A stretch of 64,000 nucleotides of DNA from JAXHUE01 sp034189655 (GTDB taxonomy: Bacteria > Chloroflexota > Dehalococcoidia > E44-bin15), in contig JAXHUE010000005.1 in assembly GCA_034189655.1 (NCBI GenBank), forward strand, positions 24,810 to 88,809. The letters run 5' to 3'. Shown piece by piece: positions 53,417 to 62,161 of the stretch. Each line of letters opens with the position of its first letter. Position 1 is the stretch's first letter. The notes below the pieces were generated by a model, which was given only the letters and a program-made list of their open reading frames with translations, was not told where the DNA came from and searched no databases. Made by a program: the position numbers and the translations under genes.

Positions 53417-53446
53417 TTGTAAGGCCCGGCTATTAAATGCTATAAT
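53417..53446 (+). promoter_or_regulatory. Promoter giving a nearly leaderless transcript
   Basis: TTGTAA and TATAAT are separated by 18 bases. The expected transcription start near 53453 is only about four bases before the ATG at 53457, so the mRNA would have almost no leader. Confidence 0.65.
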
Positions 53447-53456
53447 CCGAGGGGTG

Positions 53457-54434
53457 ATGAGCTACTCCATCGAAGTGGGGGGGTTTTCCAGCCTCGAGGA
53501 GGGCTGGCGGGGGCTCCTCCAGGCCTGCTCCGAGTGTCACGTGTTCTTCTCCCCGGGGTGGCACCGTACCTGGTGGCAGCACTTCGGCGTGGGGAGGGAG
53601 CTCCTCCTGCTGTCGGTGCACCGGGGCGGCGAGCTGGTGGGCATAGCCCCCCTCATGAGAGAGGGGGACACCATCTCGCTCGTCGGCAGCGACGACGTGT
53701 GCGACTACATGGACTTCATCGCCAGGCCTGGGGAGGAGAAGGCCTTTCTCACCGCGGTGCTCGACCACCTGGAGCCGCTGGGCTGGCGCCAGGTAGAGCT
53801 GCACTCCCTGCTCCCCCACTCCGTCGCCCTGGGCCACCTCGTCCCGCTGGCCCGTGAGCGGGGCCACCACGTGGAGACCGCCCAGGAGGACGTGAGCCCC
53901 CAGCTCATGCTGCCTGCACACTGGGACGACTACCTTGAGGGCCTCACCCGGAAGGATCGCCACGAGATGAGGCGCAAGATGAGGAGGCTCTCCCAGGAGG
54001 GCTACCGGTTCTCCATGGTCGAGGGCGGGGAGGGGCTGCACCGGGACATGGAGGACTTCTTCAGCCTCTTCGCGCGGGGCAGGGACGAGAAGAGGGGGTT
54101 CATGACCGACCAGATGAGGGGCTTCTTTCGGGACATGGCCTCTGCCACGGCGGAGGAGGGATACCTGAGGCTGGCCTTCCTGGAGGTGGCGGGCGAGCGG
54201 GTGGCAGCGGCCCTGTGCTTCGACTGCCGCGACCACCTCCACCTGTACAACAGCGGGTACGACCCGGCCCACTCTGCCTTGAGCGTGGGCCTGCTGTGCA
54301 AGGCCCTGTGCATCAGGGAGGGCATCCTCCAGGGAAAGAGACGCTTCGACTTCCTCCGCGGGGCGGAGTCCTACAAGTACCACATGGGGGGGGAGGACGT
54401 GCCACTCTACAGGTGCCTGGTCTCCAGACGATGA
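53457..54434 (+). CDS. GNAT/FemAB-like acyltransferase (BioF2/CelD-like)
   Basis: A 325-residue protein with the pattern of the BcsL/CelD acetyltransferase_6 family: FFSPGWHRTWWQHFG near the N-terminus, a DYMDF segment, a basic helix RKDRHEMRRKMRRL and the final domain with VAAALCFDCRDHLHLYNSGYD and FDFLRGAESYKY. Such enzymes act in exopolysaccharide or cell-wall modification. The start ATG almost coincides with the predicted transcription start. Overlaps the GT4 gene by four bases. Confidence 0.85.
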   Translation: MSYSIEVGGFSSLEEGWRGLLQACSECHVFFSPGWHRTWWQHFGVGRELLLLSVHRGGELVGIAPLMREGDTISLVGSDDVCDYMDFIARPGEEKAFLTAVLDHLEPLGWRQVELHSLLPHSVALGHLVPLARERGHHVETAQEDVSPQLMLPAHWDDYLEGLTRKDRHEMRRKMRRLSQEGYRFSMVEGGEGLHRDMEDFFSLFARGRDEKRGFMTDQMRGFFRDMASATAEEGYLRLAFLEVAGERVAAALCFDCRDHLHLYNSGYDPAHSALSVGLLCKALCIREGILQGKRRFDFLRGAESYKYHMGGEDVPLYRCLVSRR

Positions 54435-55651
54435 AGCGGCAGAGGATCGCACAGGTAAGCGTCCATGGCTGCCCCTTGAGGTCGCTCGGGGGCAGGGACA
54501 CCGGCGGCATGAACGTCTACGTGCGGGAGCTCAGCGCCGAGCTGGGCAGGCGCGGCATCGCAGTGGACGTGCTCACCCGCTGGCACGAGCCCGCTGAGCC
54601 CGAGGTGATGAGCATCGGGGAGAGGGCCCGCCTGGTACACCTCGAGGCAGGAGGGCCCCAGGACATGCCCCGCTACGATATCTACCACTATCTCCCCCAG
54701 TTTGTCCACGGCGTCCAGCGCCTCCAGGAGAGGGAGGGCATAGGCTACGACCTGATTCACAGCCACTACTGGCTCTCGGCACACGCGGCGAGAGAGCTCA
54801 AGCGCAGGGTGGGCATCCCCTACGTGGCCACCTTCCACACGCTGGGGGCGGTGAAGAACCGCGCCCGTCCCGAGGAGCAGGAGCCGGAGCTCCGCATCGC
54901 CGTGGAGAGGGAGGCCATCGCCGGCGCCGACCGCATCATCGCCTTCACCGCCGAGGAGCGGGACGACCTCGTCGCCACCTACGGCGCTGAGCCTGAGCGG
55001 GTGAGGATAGTCCCCTGCGGCATAGACCTGGAACTCTTCCGCCCCCAGGACCAGGGCCGCGCCCGACAGGCGCTGGGCCTCCCCCAGCGCTCGCCGCTCC
55101 TCCTCTTCGCCGGGAGGATACAGCCCATAAAGGGCATCGATGTCCTGCTGGAGGCCGTGGCCCGCCTGGGGCGCCACGACGGCCTGAGGCTGCTCATCGT
55201 GGGCGGGGACTCCGAGAGCGACGAGGAGCTGGCCAGGCTGCGGGCACTGTGCCGCGAGCTGGCCATCGAGGAGCGGGTGACCTTCTGGGGCGCGGCACCG
55301 CACGAGGCGATGCCCCTGTTCTACAGCGCCGCCGATGTGTGCGTCGTCCCCTCGTACCACGAGAGCTTCGGCCTCACCGCCATCGAGGCCCTGGCCTGTG
55401 GCACCCCGGTGGTGGCCTCGCGCGCCGGTGCCCTGGCCACCACGGTGCGCGACGGCGAGAGCGGCTTCCTCGTCGCCGAGCGCTCCGCCGAGGCCTTCGC
55501 GCAGCGCCTGGAGCTCATCCTGGGCGACGGAGGGCTGGGGCGGCGCATGGGAGAGGCGGGGCGGCTCTCGGTGCAGCGGTACCGCTGGTCGGCCGTCGCC
55601 GACGAGGTGCTCGCCGTGTACCGGGAGCTCGCCGAGACCTACGTGAGCTGA
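54431..55651 (+). CDS. MshA/SPS-like glycosyltransferase family 4
   Basis: A 406-residue GT-B enzyme with the GGMNVYVRELSAELGRRG glycine motif typical of MshA, SPS and SqdX-type GT4 enzymes, DLIHSHYWLSAH, GRIQPIKGIDVL and the E-x7-E motif ESFGLTAIEALACGTPVV. Possible reactions include UDP-GlcNAc transfer to inositol phosphate (MshA) or sucrose-phosphate synthesis; sequence alone does not decide. ATGA overlap with the FemAB-like gene. Confidence 0.88.
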   Translation: MKRQRIAQVSVHGCPLRSLGGRDTGGMNVYVRELSAELGRRGIAVDVLTRWHEPAEPEVMSIGERARLVHLEAGGPQDMPRYDIYHYLPQFVHGVQRLQEREGIGYDLIHSHYWLSAHAARELKRRVGIPYVATFHTLGAVKNRARPEEQEPELRIAVEREAIAGADRIIAFTAEERDDLVATYGAEPERVRIVPCGIDLELFRPQDQGRARQALGLPQRSPLLLFAGRIQPIKGIDVLLEAVARLGRHDGLRLLIVGGDSESDEELARLRALCRELAIEERVTFWGAAPHEAMPLFYSAADVCVVPSYHESFGLTAIEALACGTPVVASRAGALATTVRDGESGFLVAERSAEAFAQRLELILGDGGLGRRMGEAGRLSVQRYRWSAVADEVLAVYRELAETYVS

Positions 55652-56541
55652 GCCTGGTACCAGAGCAGCACCCCCTCGCGGCGAAACCCCAGCGAGCGAT
55701 AGAGGCGCGTGGCGGCGGTGTTCCTGCTGTCGACGGAGAGCTCCACCCCGCTCTTGCCCTGTCCCCGCAGGTAGTCGATGGCGGCCAGGAGCACGGCCCG
55801 GCCCAGGCCACGGCCGCGGCGAGAGGGGTGTACCCCCACCATGCGGATGCAGCCCCGCTGCGGGGCCCGGGGGTGCTCGGTGGTCCAGCAGTAGGCCACC
55901 ATGGCCCCGCCCTCGGTGATGGTGAGCACGCACTGGTGGCGGCACGTTGCCATCACAAGGAGGCGGGCTACCTCCTCTACGGTGTTGGGGTGGAACCCCC
56001 AGCTCCCGGCGAAGGCCGCGTTCTGCAGGGCGCACAGCTCGGCCTCCTGGCCCACCCGCAGGTGGTCGATGACAAGCCCCGGTGGCACCTGCGGCCTCTC
56101 CACGTCGAGGTCGACGAGGGCCATCTGCCAGTGGCGGCGCACCACGGCGAGGCCCCTTCCCTCCAACAGGCGCCGCCCCGCTGCCATGCCCTGGGCGACC
56201 GGGACGTGGGCCACCAGGGCGCCGAGCCGGCGGCTGTGGGTGAGGGCCTCGTCGAGCAGCCTGCCCCCTATGCCTCGGCCGCGATGGGCCGGGCCGACGG
56301 CACCCTCGACGACGGCCCTCCCGATCTCCAGCTCCGGCCGCACCTCGACGTACCCCGCGATGGCGCCGTCCTCCTCGGCAAAGAAGACCTCCTCGCCGGG
56401 GAAGAGGCCCGGCCGCTCCAGGTGCTCCCGCACGCGCTCCAGCGAGGCCGCCTGGCCCGGGCCGTCGGCCTGCTCCACCTGGGCCATGAGCTGGACATAA
56501 CGCTCAAGGTCTTCTGGGCGAGGTGTCCGTACGACGAGCAA
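55639..56541 (-). CDS. Double-GNAT acetyltransferase (MshD-like architecture)
   Basis: A 300-residue protein with two GNAT domains. The first has VGPAHRGRGIGGRLLDEAL (about 88-106), the second VGVHPSRRGRGLGRAVLLAAIDYL (about 235-260), both intact acetyl-CoA pyrophosphate loops. Tandem GNAT domains are typical of mycothiol synthase MshD but also of other acetyltransferases. Its stop overlaps the convergent GT4 stop by 13 bases. The neighbours (MshA-like, MshB-like) make a thiol pathway worth testing. Confidence 0.85.
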   Translation of the reverse strand: MLVVRTPRPEDLERYVQLMAQVEQADGPGQAASLERVREHLERPGLFPGEEVFFAEEDGAIAGYVEVRPELEIGRAVVEGAVGPAHRGRGIGGRLLDEALTHSRRLGALVAHVPVAQGMAAGRRLLEGRGLAVVRRHWQMALVDLDVERPQVPPGLVIDHLRVGQEAELCALQNAAFAGSWGFHPNTVEEVARLLVMATCRHQCVLTITEGGAMVAYCWTTEHPRAPQRGCIRMVGVHPSRRGRGLGRAVLLAAIDYLRGQGKSGVELSVDSRNTAATRLYRSLGFRREGVLLWYQAQLT

Positions 56542-56582
56542 CCCCCCTCCTTTTGCGCCATGACCTGGCGGTGCCGCCGTTA

Positions 56583-56611
56583 TTGTAGCCCAATGGCGGC
56601 TGTGTTACAAT
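56583..56611 (+). promoter_or_regulatory. Sigma-70-type promoter of the PIG-L/glmU-like/glmS run
   Basis: TTGTAG and TACAAT are separated by 17 bases, 36 bases before the ATG at 56647. Confidence 0.7.
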
Positions 56612-56646
56612 CGGAAGTGAGCGTACGCTACGCCACGAGAGCTTCG

Positions 56647-57342
56647 ATGGAGGGCCAGGAGACAACGGTGATGGTGGTGACTCCTCACCCCGACGATGCC
56701 GAGTTCGGCGTCGCCGGCACCGTTGCCCTGTGGGTGAGGCAGGGGCGAAGGGTGGTCTACGTGGTGTGCACCGACGGGGACAAGGGGAGCTCCGACCGCG
56801 AGATGACGCCGGAGAGGGTGGCCCAGATAAGGCGCGCCGAGCAGATGGAGGCGGCAAAGGTGCTCGGCGTGAGCGAGGTGGTCTTCCTGGGCTACCCGGA
56901 CGGTGGCCTGGAGGACACCCCGGAGTTCCGCGGCGACCTGGTGCGGCTCATAAGGAAGTACCGCCCCGACGTGGTGGTGACCGCCGACCCCTACCGCAAG
57001 TACCTGTGGCACCGCGACCACCGCATCGCGGGCAGGGTGACACTGGACGCCGTGTTCCCCTACGCCCGCGACCACCTGTCCTACCCGGAGCACCTCGCCG
57101 AGGGCCTGGAGCCCCACAAGGTGAGGGAGGTCTACCTCTGGGCCTCGGAGGAGCCCAACACCCACATCGATATCAGCGAGACCTTCGAGACCAAGCTCGC
57201 CGCCCTGGGCTGTCACACGAGCCAGGTGGGCCACTACATGGAGCTCATCAGGCAGCGGGTGAGCGAGCGGGCGACAAAGATGGGGGAGGAGGGGGGCATC
57301 CCGCTCGCCGAGGCCTTCTATCGCATCGAGATCGTGTTCTAG
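56647..57342 (+). CDS. PIG-L/LmbE family deacetylase
   Basis: A 231-residue protein with the zinc motif TPHPDDAEF near the N-terminus, VVYVVCTDGDKGS, PDVVVTADP and the HRDHR His motif, all typical of PIG-L (LmbE) N-acetyl-sugar deacetylases such as MshB and BshB. It removes an acetyl group from a GlcNAc-type substrate. ATG 56647 lies 36 bases after a -10 TACAAT. It is 16 bases upstream of the glmU-like gene, which fits amino-sugar metabolism. Confidence 0.92.
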   Translation: MEGQETTVMVVTPHPDDAEFGVAGTVALWVRQGRRVVYVVCTDGDKGSSDREMTPERVAQIRRAEQMEAAKVLGVSEVVFLGYPDGGLEDTPEFRGDLVRLIRKYRPDVVVTADPYRKYLWHRDHRIAGRVTLDAVFPYARDHLSYPEHLAEGLEPHKVREVYLWASEEPNTHIDISETFETKLAALGCHTSQVGHYMELIRQRVSERATKMGEEGGIPLAEAFYRIEIVF

Positions 57343-57358
57343 GGAGAGGGGATACGCA

Positions 57359-58531
57359 TTGCAGGCCGTCTTCCTGTGCGGCGGTGCCGCCGCTGATATG
57401 TACCCCATAGACCAGGATGTGTCCCTGCTCCAGTTCCTGGGGCAGACCCTGCTGCAGCACCACATCGACCAGGCAGTGGCGGCGGGGGTGGAGGCAGTGG
57501 TGGTCGTGGCCGCCGGGCCCGGCGCGGGCAGGGCAGAGGAGGTCGCCCGGGGCCATTCCCGCGTAAGGGTGGCCGCCGCGGAGGGGCCCTCCGCCTGGGC
57601 CGACGCCTTGAGGGGCGCCAGACCTTTTCTTGGGGGTGAGGTCGTGCTGGTCGATGCCGGCTGCATACTGGCACCCTCGGCCTACGACGAGCTCCGGGCC
57701 CGGGCACAGAAAGGGCAGGCTCCGTGCTCCCTCGTGGGCAGGACGGATGACGGCTCGAGCGCGGCCTGCGCCCTCCTCCACCCCGATGGTGCCTCCCTCC
57801 TGGAGGCCCTCGAGGCCGTGGCGGGGCCAGAGGCCAATGCCATGGCCGGCCTGGCGCAGCGGGGCCACGGTGGGGAGCGGGTGCCCTGCGACGGGTGCTA
57901 TGGCCCCATCGCCCGCCCCTGGCACGTCCTGGGGGCCATGGAGCGCATCCTGGACGGCTGCCACAGGGCCATCGCCCCCTCGGCGCAGGTATCGGAGCGG
58001 GCCACCGTGGAGGGCAGCGTGGTGCTCGCCGAAGGGGTGAGGGTGTTCGAGGGCGCGGTGATACGGGGGCCGTGCTACATAGGGGCCCGCTCCGTCGTCG
58101 GGAACGGCGCCCTGGTGCGCGACCACTGTCACATCGGGTCCGACTGCGTGGTGGGGTTCGCCACCGAGGTGGCGCGCTCCTACGTGGGGGACGGGTGCCT
58201 GTTCCACCGCAACTACATCGGCGACTCGGTCATCGCCGACCGCTGCTCCTTCGGCGCCGGCACCGTGACCGCAAACCTGCGCTTCGATGAGGGGACGGTG
58301 AAGGTGAGGGGTGGCGGCCAGGCCACAGATAGCGGCCTCGACAAGCTGGGGGCCATGATCGGCCCGGGCTGCAAGACGGGGATAAACGCCAGCATCATGC
58401 CCGGGGTACGCATCGGGCGCGGCTCCATCGTGGGGCCGCACGTGCTGCTGGCGCACGACCTGGAGCCCTATAGCTCCATACTGCTCGATACCCGCGGCTC
58501 GTTCCAGGTGAAGCGGCGGGAGAGTCCTTAA
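57359..58531 (+). CDS. GlmU-like hexapeptide-repeat protein with degenerate nucleotidyltransferase domain
   Basis: A 390-residue protein. The N-terminal 190 residues follow the nucleotidyltransferase fold, but the nucleotide loop reads LCGGAAADMYPI instead of LAAGxGTRM, so uridylyltransfer is doubtful. The C-terminal part (about 205-375) is a left-handed beta-helix of hexapeptide repeats (SAQVSERATVEGSVVLAEG; GAGTVTANLRF), as in GlmU acetyltransferase. The start is TTG with GGGAGAGG upstream. Next to glmS, it probably serves UDP-GlcNAc synthesis. Confidence 0.85.
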   Translation: MQAVFLCGGAAADMYPIDQDVSLLQFLGQTLLQHHIDQAVAAGVEAVVVVAAGPGAGRAEEVARGHSRVRVAAAEGPSAWADALRGARPFLGGEVVLVDAGCILAPSAYDELRARAQKGQAPCSLVGRTDDGSSAACALLHPDGASLLEALEAVAGPEANAMAGLAQRGHGGERVPCDGCYGPIARPWHVLGAMERILDGCHRAIAPSAQVSERATVEGSVVLAEGVRVFEGAVIRGPCYIGARSVVGNGALVRDHCHIGSDCVVGFATEVARSYVGDGCLFHRNYIGDSVIADRCSFGAGTVTANLRFDEGTVKVRGGGQATDSGLDKLGAMIGPGCKTGINASIMPGVRIGRGSIVGPHVLLAHDLEPYSSILLDTRGSFQVKRRESP

Positions 58532-58536
58532 GCGCG

Positions 58537-60306
58537 ATGTGTGGCATAGTGGGATTCGTGGGCGACGAGGCGGCCCCGGTGGTGCTCAAGGCCGTGACCA
58601 GGCTGGAGTATCGCGGCTACGACTCGGCGGGCATGGTGAGCCTGTGCGACGGCCGGCTCTATCTGAAGAAGGACGTGGGCGGGATACGCGATGTGCAGCG
58701 CAAGCACCGCTTAGACCGGCTGCCCGGGGACGTGGCGCTGGCCCACGTCCGCTGGGCCACACACGGCCGCGCCGACAGGGCCAATGCCCACCCCCTCTTC
58801 GACTGCTCCGGGCGCATCGCGGTGGTGCACAACGGCATAATAGAGAACTTCCAGGGGCTCCGCGCACAGCTCGCGGCCCGGCACCGCTTCGTGTCAGACG
58901 CCGATACCGAGGTGGTGTGCCACCTCATCGAGGACTACATGGACGAGGGCGCATCCCTGGAGGAGGCCCTGCTCCGGGCAGCGGACGTCCTGGAGGGCTC
59001 GTACGCCCTGGCCGTGATCGCCGCCGATGGGCCGCCCCGGATAGTGGCCATCACCAAGGACAGCCCCCTCGCCGTGGGCATAGGCGACGGCAGCTACTTC
59101 GTGGCCAGCGATGCCCTCTCCTTCCTCGACCAGTGCAACCGGGTGGTATTCCTGGAGGAGGGCGAGGTGGCCTCGCTCAGCCGCGACGGGGTCACCTTCC
59201 GCGACCGGGAGGGACGGCGGCTGGCCAGGGAGCCCCAGGAGCTGGACTGGCAGTGGCCGGAGGCGACGAGAGAGGGCTACGACTCGTTCATGCTCAAGGA
59301 GATCAGGGAGGGGCCCGACGTCATACTGCGCGCCCTGGACCAGGACAGGGACGCCCTGGCGGAGTTCGCCCAGGAGATATCGCGTGCCCGCCAGGTGGTG
59401 CTCACCGGGTGCGGCACCTCTCGCCACGCCGCGCTCCTGGGCAGCTACCTCCTCTCCAGGATGGGAGGGAAGCTGTGCCACGTGGTCACCGCCTCTGAGT
59501 TCCGCTACCTGGCCCACTCCCTCGCAGAGGACGCCCTGGTAGTGGCGGTCTCCCAGAGCGGAGAGACCGCCGACGTCGTGGAGGTGGCCAGGCAGGCCCG
59601 GTCGAGGGGGGTACGGGTGTTCTCCATCGTCAATGTCGTGGGCTCCCTGCTCTCCCGTACCAGCGACCGCGTGCTCTACTTGAACTGTGGCCCGGAGGTA
59701 GGGGTGGCCGCCACCAAGTCGTTCATCGCCCAGATGGTGGTGTTCTACCTCATCGCCTTCGCCCTCGCCGGCAGGCTTGCAGAGGGCACCGGGATGATGA
59801 GGGCCGCGTCCCAGAAGATGAGGGAGGGCCTGGAGCGGGACGACTCCGTGCTGAAGCGCCTGGCACAGGAGATGAAGGACCGCGACCACTTCCTCTACAT
59901 CGCGCGCGGGCTCAACCTGCCCATAGCGGCAGAGGGGGCGCTCAAGCTGAAGGAGGTCTCCTACTGCCACGCCGAGTGGATGTCGGCGGGGGAGCTGAAG
60001 CACGGCACACTGGCCCTCATCGAGGAGGGGACGCCCATCGTCGCCCTGTGCCCCAGGGACGATACCTTCCAGGAGACCTTGAGCAACATCATGGAGACCA
60101 GGGCCAGGGGGGGCCTGGTGACGGGCATAAGCAGCGAGGACAACGAGGGCTTCGACCACTGGATCGAGGTCCCGGAGGTAGACGAGGCCCTCTACCCACT
60201 GGTGGCTACGGTGCCGCTCCAGCTCCTCGCCTACCACATGGCAGTGGCCCGCGGCAAAGACCCCGACCGGCCGCGCAACCTGGCCAAGTCGGTCACGGTG
60301 AAGTAG
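58537..60306 (+). CDS. glmS: GlmS glucosamine-6-phosphate synthase
   Basis: A 589-residue enzyme. Catalytic Cys2 opens the glutaminase domain (MCGIVGFVGDEAA), with LEYRGYDSAGM and RWATHGRADRANAHP following. Two SIS domains have LTGCGTSRHAAL and VAVSQSGETADVV, and the C-terminus reads NLAKSVTVK. It makes glucosamine-6-phosphate from fructose-6-phosphate and glutamine. Five bases separate it from the glmU-like gene. It overlaps the convergent cyclase gene by 14 bases. Confidence 0.97.
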   Translation: MCGIVGFVGDEAAPVVLKAVTRLEYRGYDSAGMVSLCDGRLYLKKDVGGIRDVQRKHRLDRLPGDVALAHVRWATHGRADRANAHPLFDCSGRIAVVHNGIIENFQGLRAQLAARHRFVSDADTEVVCHLIEDYMDEGASLEEALLRAADVLEGSYALAVIAADGPPRIVAITKDSPLAVGIGDGSYFVASDALSFLDQCNRVVFLEEGEVASLSRDGVTFRDREGRRLAREPQELDWQWPEATREGYDSFMLKEIREGPDVILRALDQDRDALAEFAQEISRARQVVLTGCGTSRHAALLGSYLLSRMGGKLCHVVTASEFRYLAHSLAEDALVVAVSQSGETADVVEVARQARSRGVRVFSIVNVVGSLLSRTSDRVLYLNCGPEVGVAATKSFIAQMVVFYLIAFALAGRLAEGTGMMRAASQKMREGLERDDSVLKRLAQEMKDRDHFLYIARGLNLPIAAEGALKLKEVSYCHAEWMSAGELKHGTLALIEEGTPIVALCPRDDTFQETLSNIMETRARGGLVTGISSEDNEGFDHWIEVPEVDEALYPLVATVPLQLLAYHMAVARGKDPDRPRNLAKSVTVK

Positions 60307-62152
60307 CGCCCGGCCCTTCCGGAAGCAGCCGTCGCACCTCGTACACCACCACCGCCTCCTCCTTGCCCTTGAAGTGCTGCGGCTCCAGGGGCTCGGCCTC
60401 GACCTTGTCACGCACCTGCTCGTAGGTCTGGGGGCCGATCCACACCTTGGTCCCGGGGGCGACGCCGCAGATGCGCGACGCCAGGTTCACCGAGTCGCCG
60501 ATGACGGTGTACTCCAGCCGCCCCTCGGAGCCCATGTTGCCCACCACCGCATCTCCGCTGTTTATGCCGAAGCCGAACTGCACCCTGGGCAGGTCGGGCT
60601 CCCTCTCCTGCATATCCTCTATGGCCTGCTGCGCCCCCAGCGCCGCCTTCACCGCGAGGAAGGCGTGGTCTTCCTGGAGCTGGGGGGCGTTCCACACCGC
60701 CATGATGTTGTCGCCGGCGAACTTGTTTATCATCCCCTCGTTCTCCAGGATGGGGCCTATCATGGCCGAGAGGTAGCGGTTGAGCCAGCTCACCACCTCC
60801 TCAGGCGACATCCGCTCGCTCATCTTGGTGAAGCCGCGGGCGTCGGCGAAGAGCACGGTGACGTTGCGGCGCTCGCCGCCGAGGTGAAGCGCCCCACTGT
60901 CTGACATCTTCATTATCTCGCCCGCCACCTGGTCGGAGACGTACCTGCCGAAGAGGTCGCGCACCTCCCTGCGCTCTGCCTGGGTGGAGACGACGCGGCA
61001 GAGCACGACGGAGACGTAGAGCAGGGGCACCGCGATCACGGGGTAGAGCAGGTTCAGTATGGAGCCGCCGTCGAAGGAGAAGAAGACGGCGAGCACGTAG
61101 CCCACGAACATGGCGGCGCTCAAGAGCCCGCCCCACCTTAAGTTCAGGCGGGGCAGGGCCACTGCGGCCACCAGGGTGATGAGCAACAGGGTGAGCAGCG
61201 TAGTCCCCGGGCTCTCCCCGACGAGGAAGCCCTGGGTGAGGATGGTGTCTATCCCGTTGGCGTGGATCTCCACGCCGAACATCTTCTCCGCGGAGACCGG
61301 CGTCACCCAGGAGTCGGGCTCACCGGTGGCGGTCATCCCCACCAGCACCATCTTGTGCCGCACCGCGTCGGGGTCGAAGGTGCCCTCGATGATATCGCGG
61401 TAGGAGATGTGGGTGAAGGTGCCCGGAGGGCCGGTGAACCCTATCCTCATGCTCACCGAGCCGTCCACCGGCACGTCGCGGTCGAGGATGGCGATCACGC
61501 CGCCCTCGCCATCGAGGCCCTGGGGCAGCTCCCTGCCGAAGTGGGTGTAGAGCACGGCGAGGATGAACGCCGGGTAGGCCTCGCCGGCGGCGTCCCGCAC
61601 CACCAGTGGTACGCGGCGCACCACGCCGTCGCCGTCGTTGGCCACGTTGGCGTGGCCGGTGGCCACGGCCGCCGCCTCCAGCGTCTCACTGGGGCGCAGC
61701 ACCTCGTGGAAGGTGACCTCCGGGTGCGGCGATGCCACCGTCACGTCCCCGGCGACGGCCAGCACCACGTTACCGGCATCGGCCATGGCCTGGGCCAGCC
61801 CCGGGTCATCGATAGACTCGTCGGCGAAGAGGACGTCGTAGCCCACCACCCGGGCCCCGGCGGCGTCCAGGTTCGCGATGGCCTGGGCGTGGAGGGAGCG
61901 CGGCCACTCCGACCACTTCCCGTACTCGGCGAGGGTCTGGTCATCGATGGCGGCGATGACCACGTTCTGGGTGGGGGCGTGGGGGAGGAAGAGCATGTCG
62001 GTGAGCCGCCAGTTTATGCTGGCGAAGGGCTGCACGTAGAACGCGATGAAGGTGAAGGCCACGCCCACGGCCAGGACTATGCCGGTATGTCCCAGCACAC
62101 GCCGCTGCCGCCGGCTCCGCCCCTGCCACAGGCTACCTAGCCAGGCCCACAT
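60293..62152 (-). CDS. CHASE2-domain class III adenylate/guanylate cyclase
   Basis: A 619-residue membrane protein. An N-terminal helix, an extracellular CHASE2 domain (about 45-310), three membrane helices (about 315-385) and a class III cyclase domain (about 425-600). Metal Asp residues are present in LFADARGFT and KFAGDNIMAVW, and the transition-state Asn/Arg in GDSVNLASRI. It should make cAMP (or cGMP) in response to an external signal. It is 10 bases downstream of the FecR protein, a pairing common in Chloroflexota and Cyanobacteria. Confidence 0.93.
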   Translation of the reverse strand: MWAWLGSLWQGRSRRQRRVLGHTGIVLAVGVAFTFIAFYVQPFASINWRLTDMLFLPHAPTQNVVIAAIDDQTLAEYGKWSEWPRSLHAQAIANLDAAGARVVGYDVLFADESIDDPGLAQAMADAGNVVLAVAGDVTVASPHPEVTFHEVLRPSETLEAAAVATGHANVANDGDGVVRRVPLVVRDAAGEAYPAFILAVLYTHFGRELPQGLDGEGGVIAILDRDVPVDGSVSMRIGFTGPPGTFTHISYRDIIEGTFDPDAVRHKMVLVGMTATGEPDSWVTPVSAEKMFGVEIHANGIDTILTQGFLVGESPGTTLLTLLLITLVAAVALPRLNLRWGGLLSAAMFVGYVLAVFFSFDGGSILNLLYPVIAVPLLYVSVVLCRVVSTQAERREVRDLFGRYVSDQVAGEIMKMSDSGALHLGGERRNVTVLFADARGFTKMSERMSPEEVVSWLNRYLSAMIGPILENEGMINKFAGDNIMAVWNAPQLQEDHAFLAVKAALGAQQAIEDMQEREPDLPRVQFGFGINSGDAVVGNMGSEGRLEYTVIGDSVNLASRICGVAPGTKVWIGPQTYEQVRDKVEAEPLEPQHFKGKEEAVVVYEVRRLLPEGPGATSP

Positions 62153-62161
62153 GGCATCACC

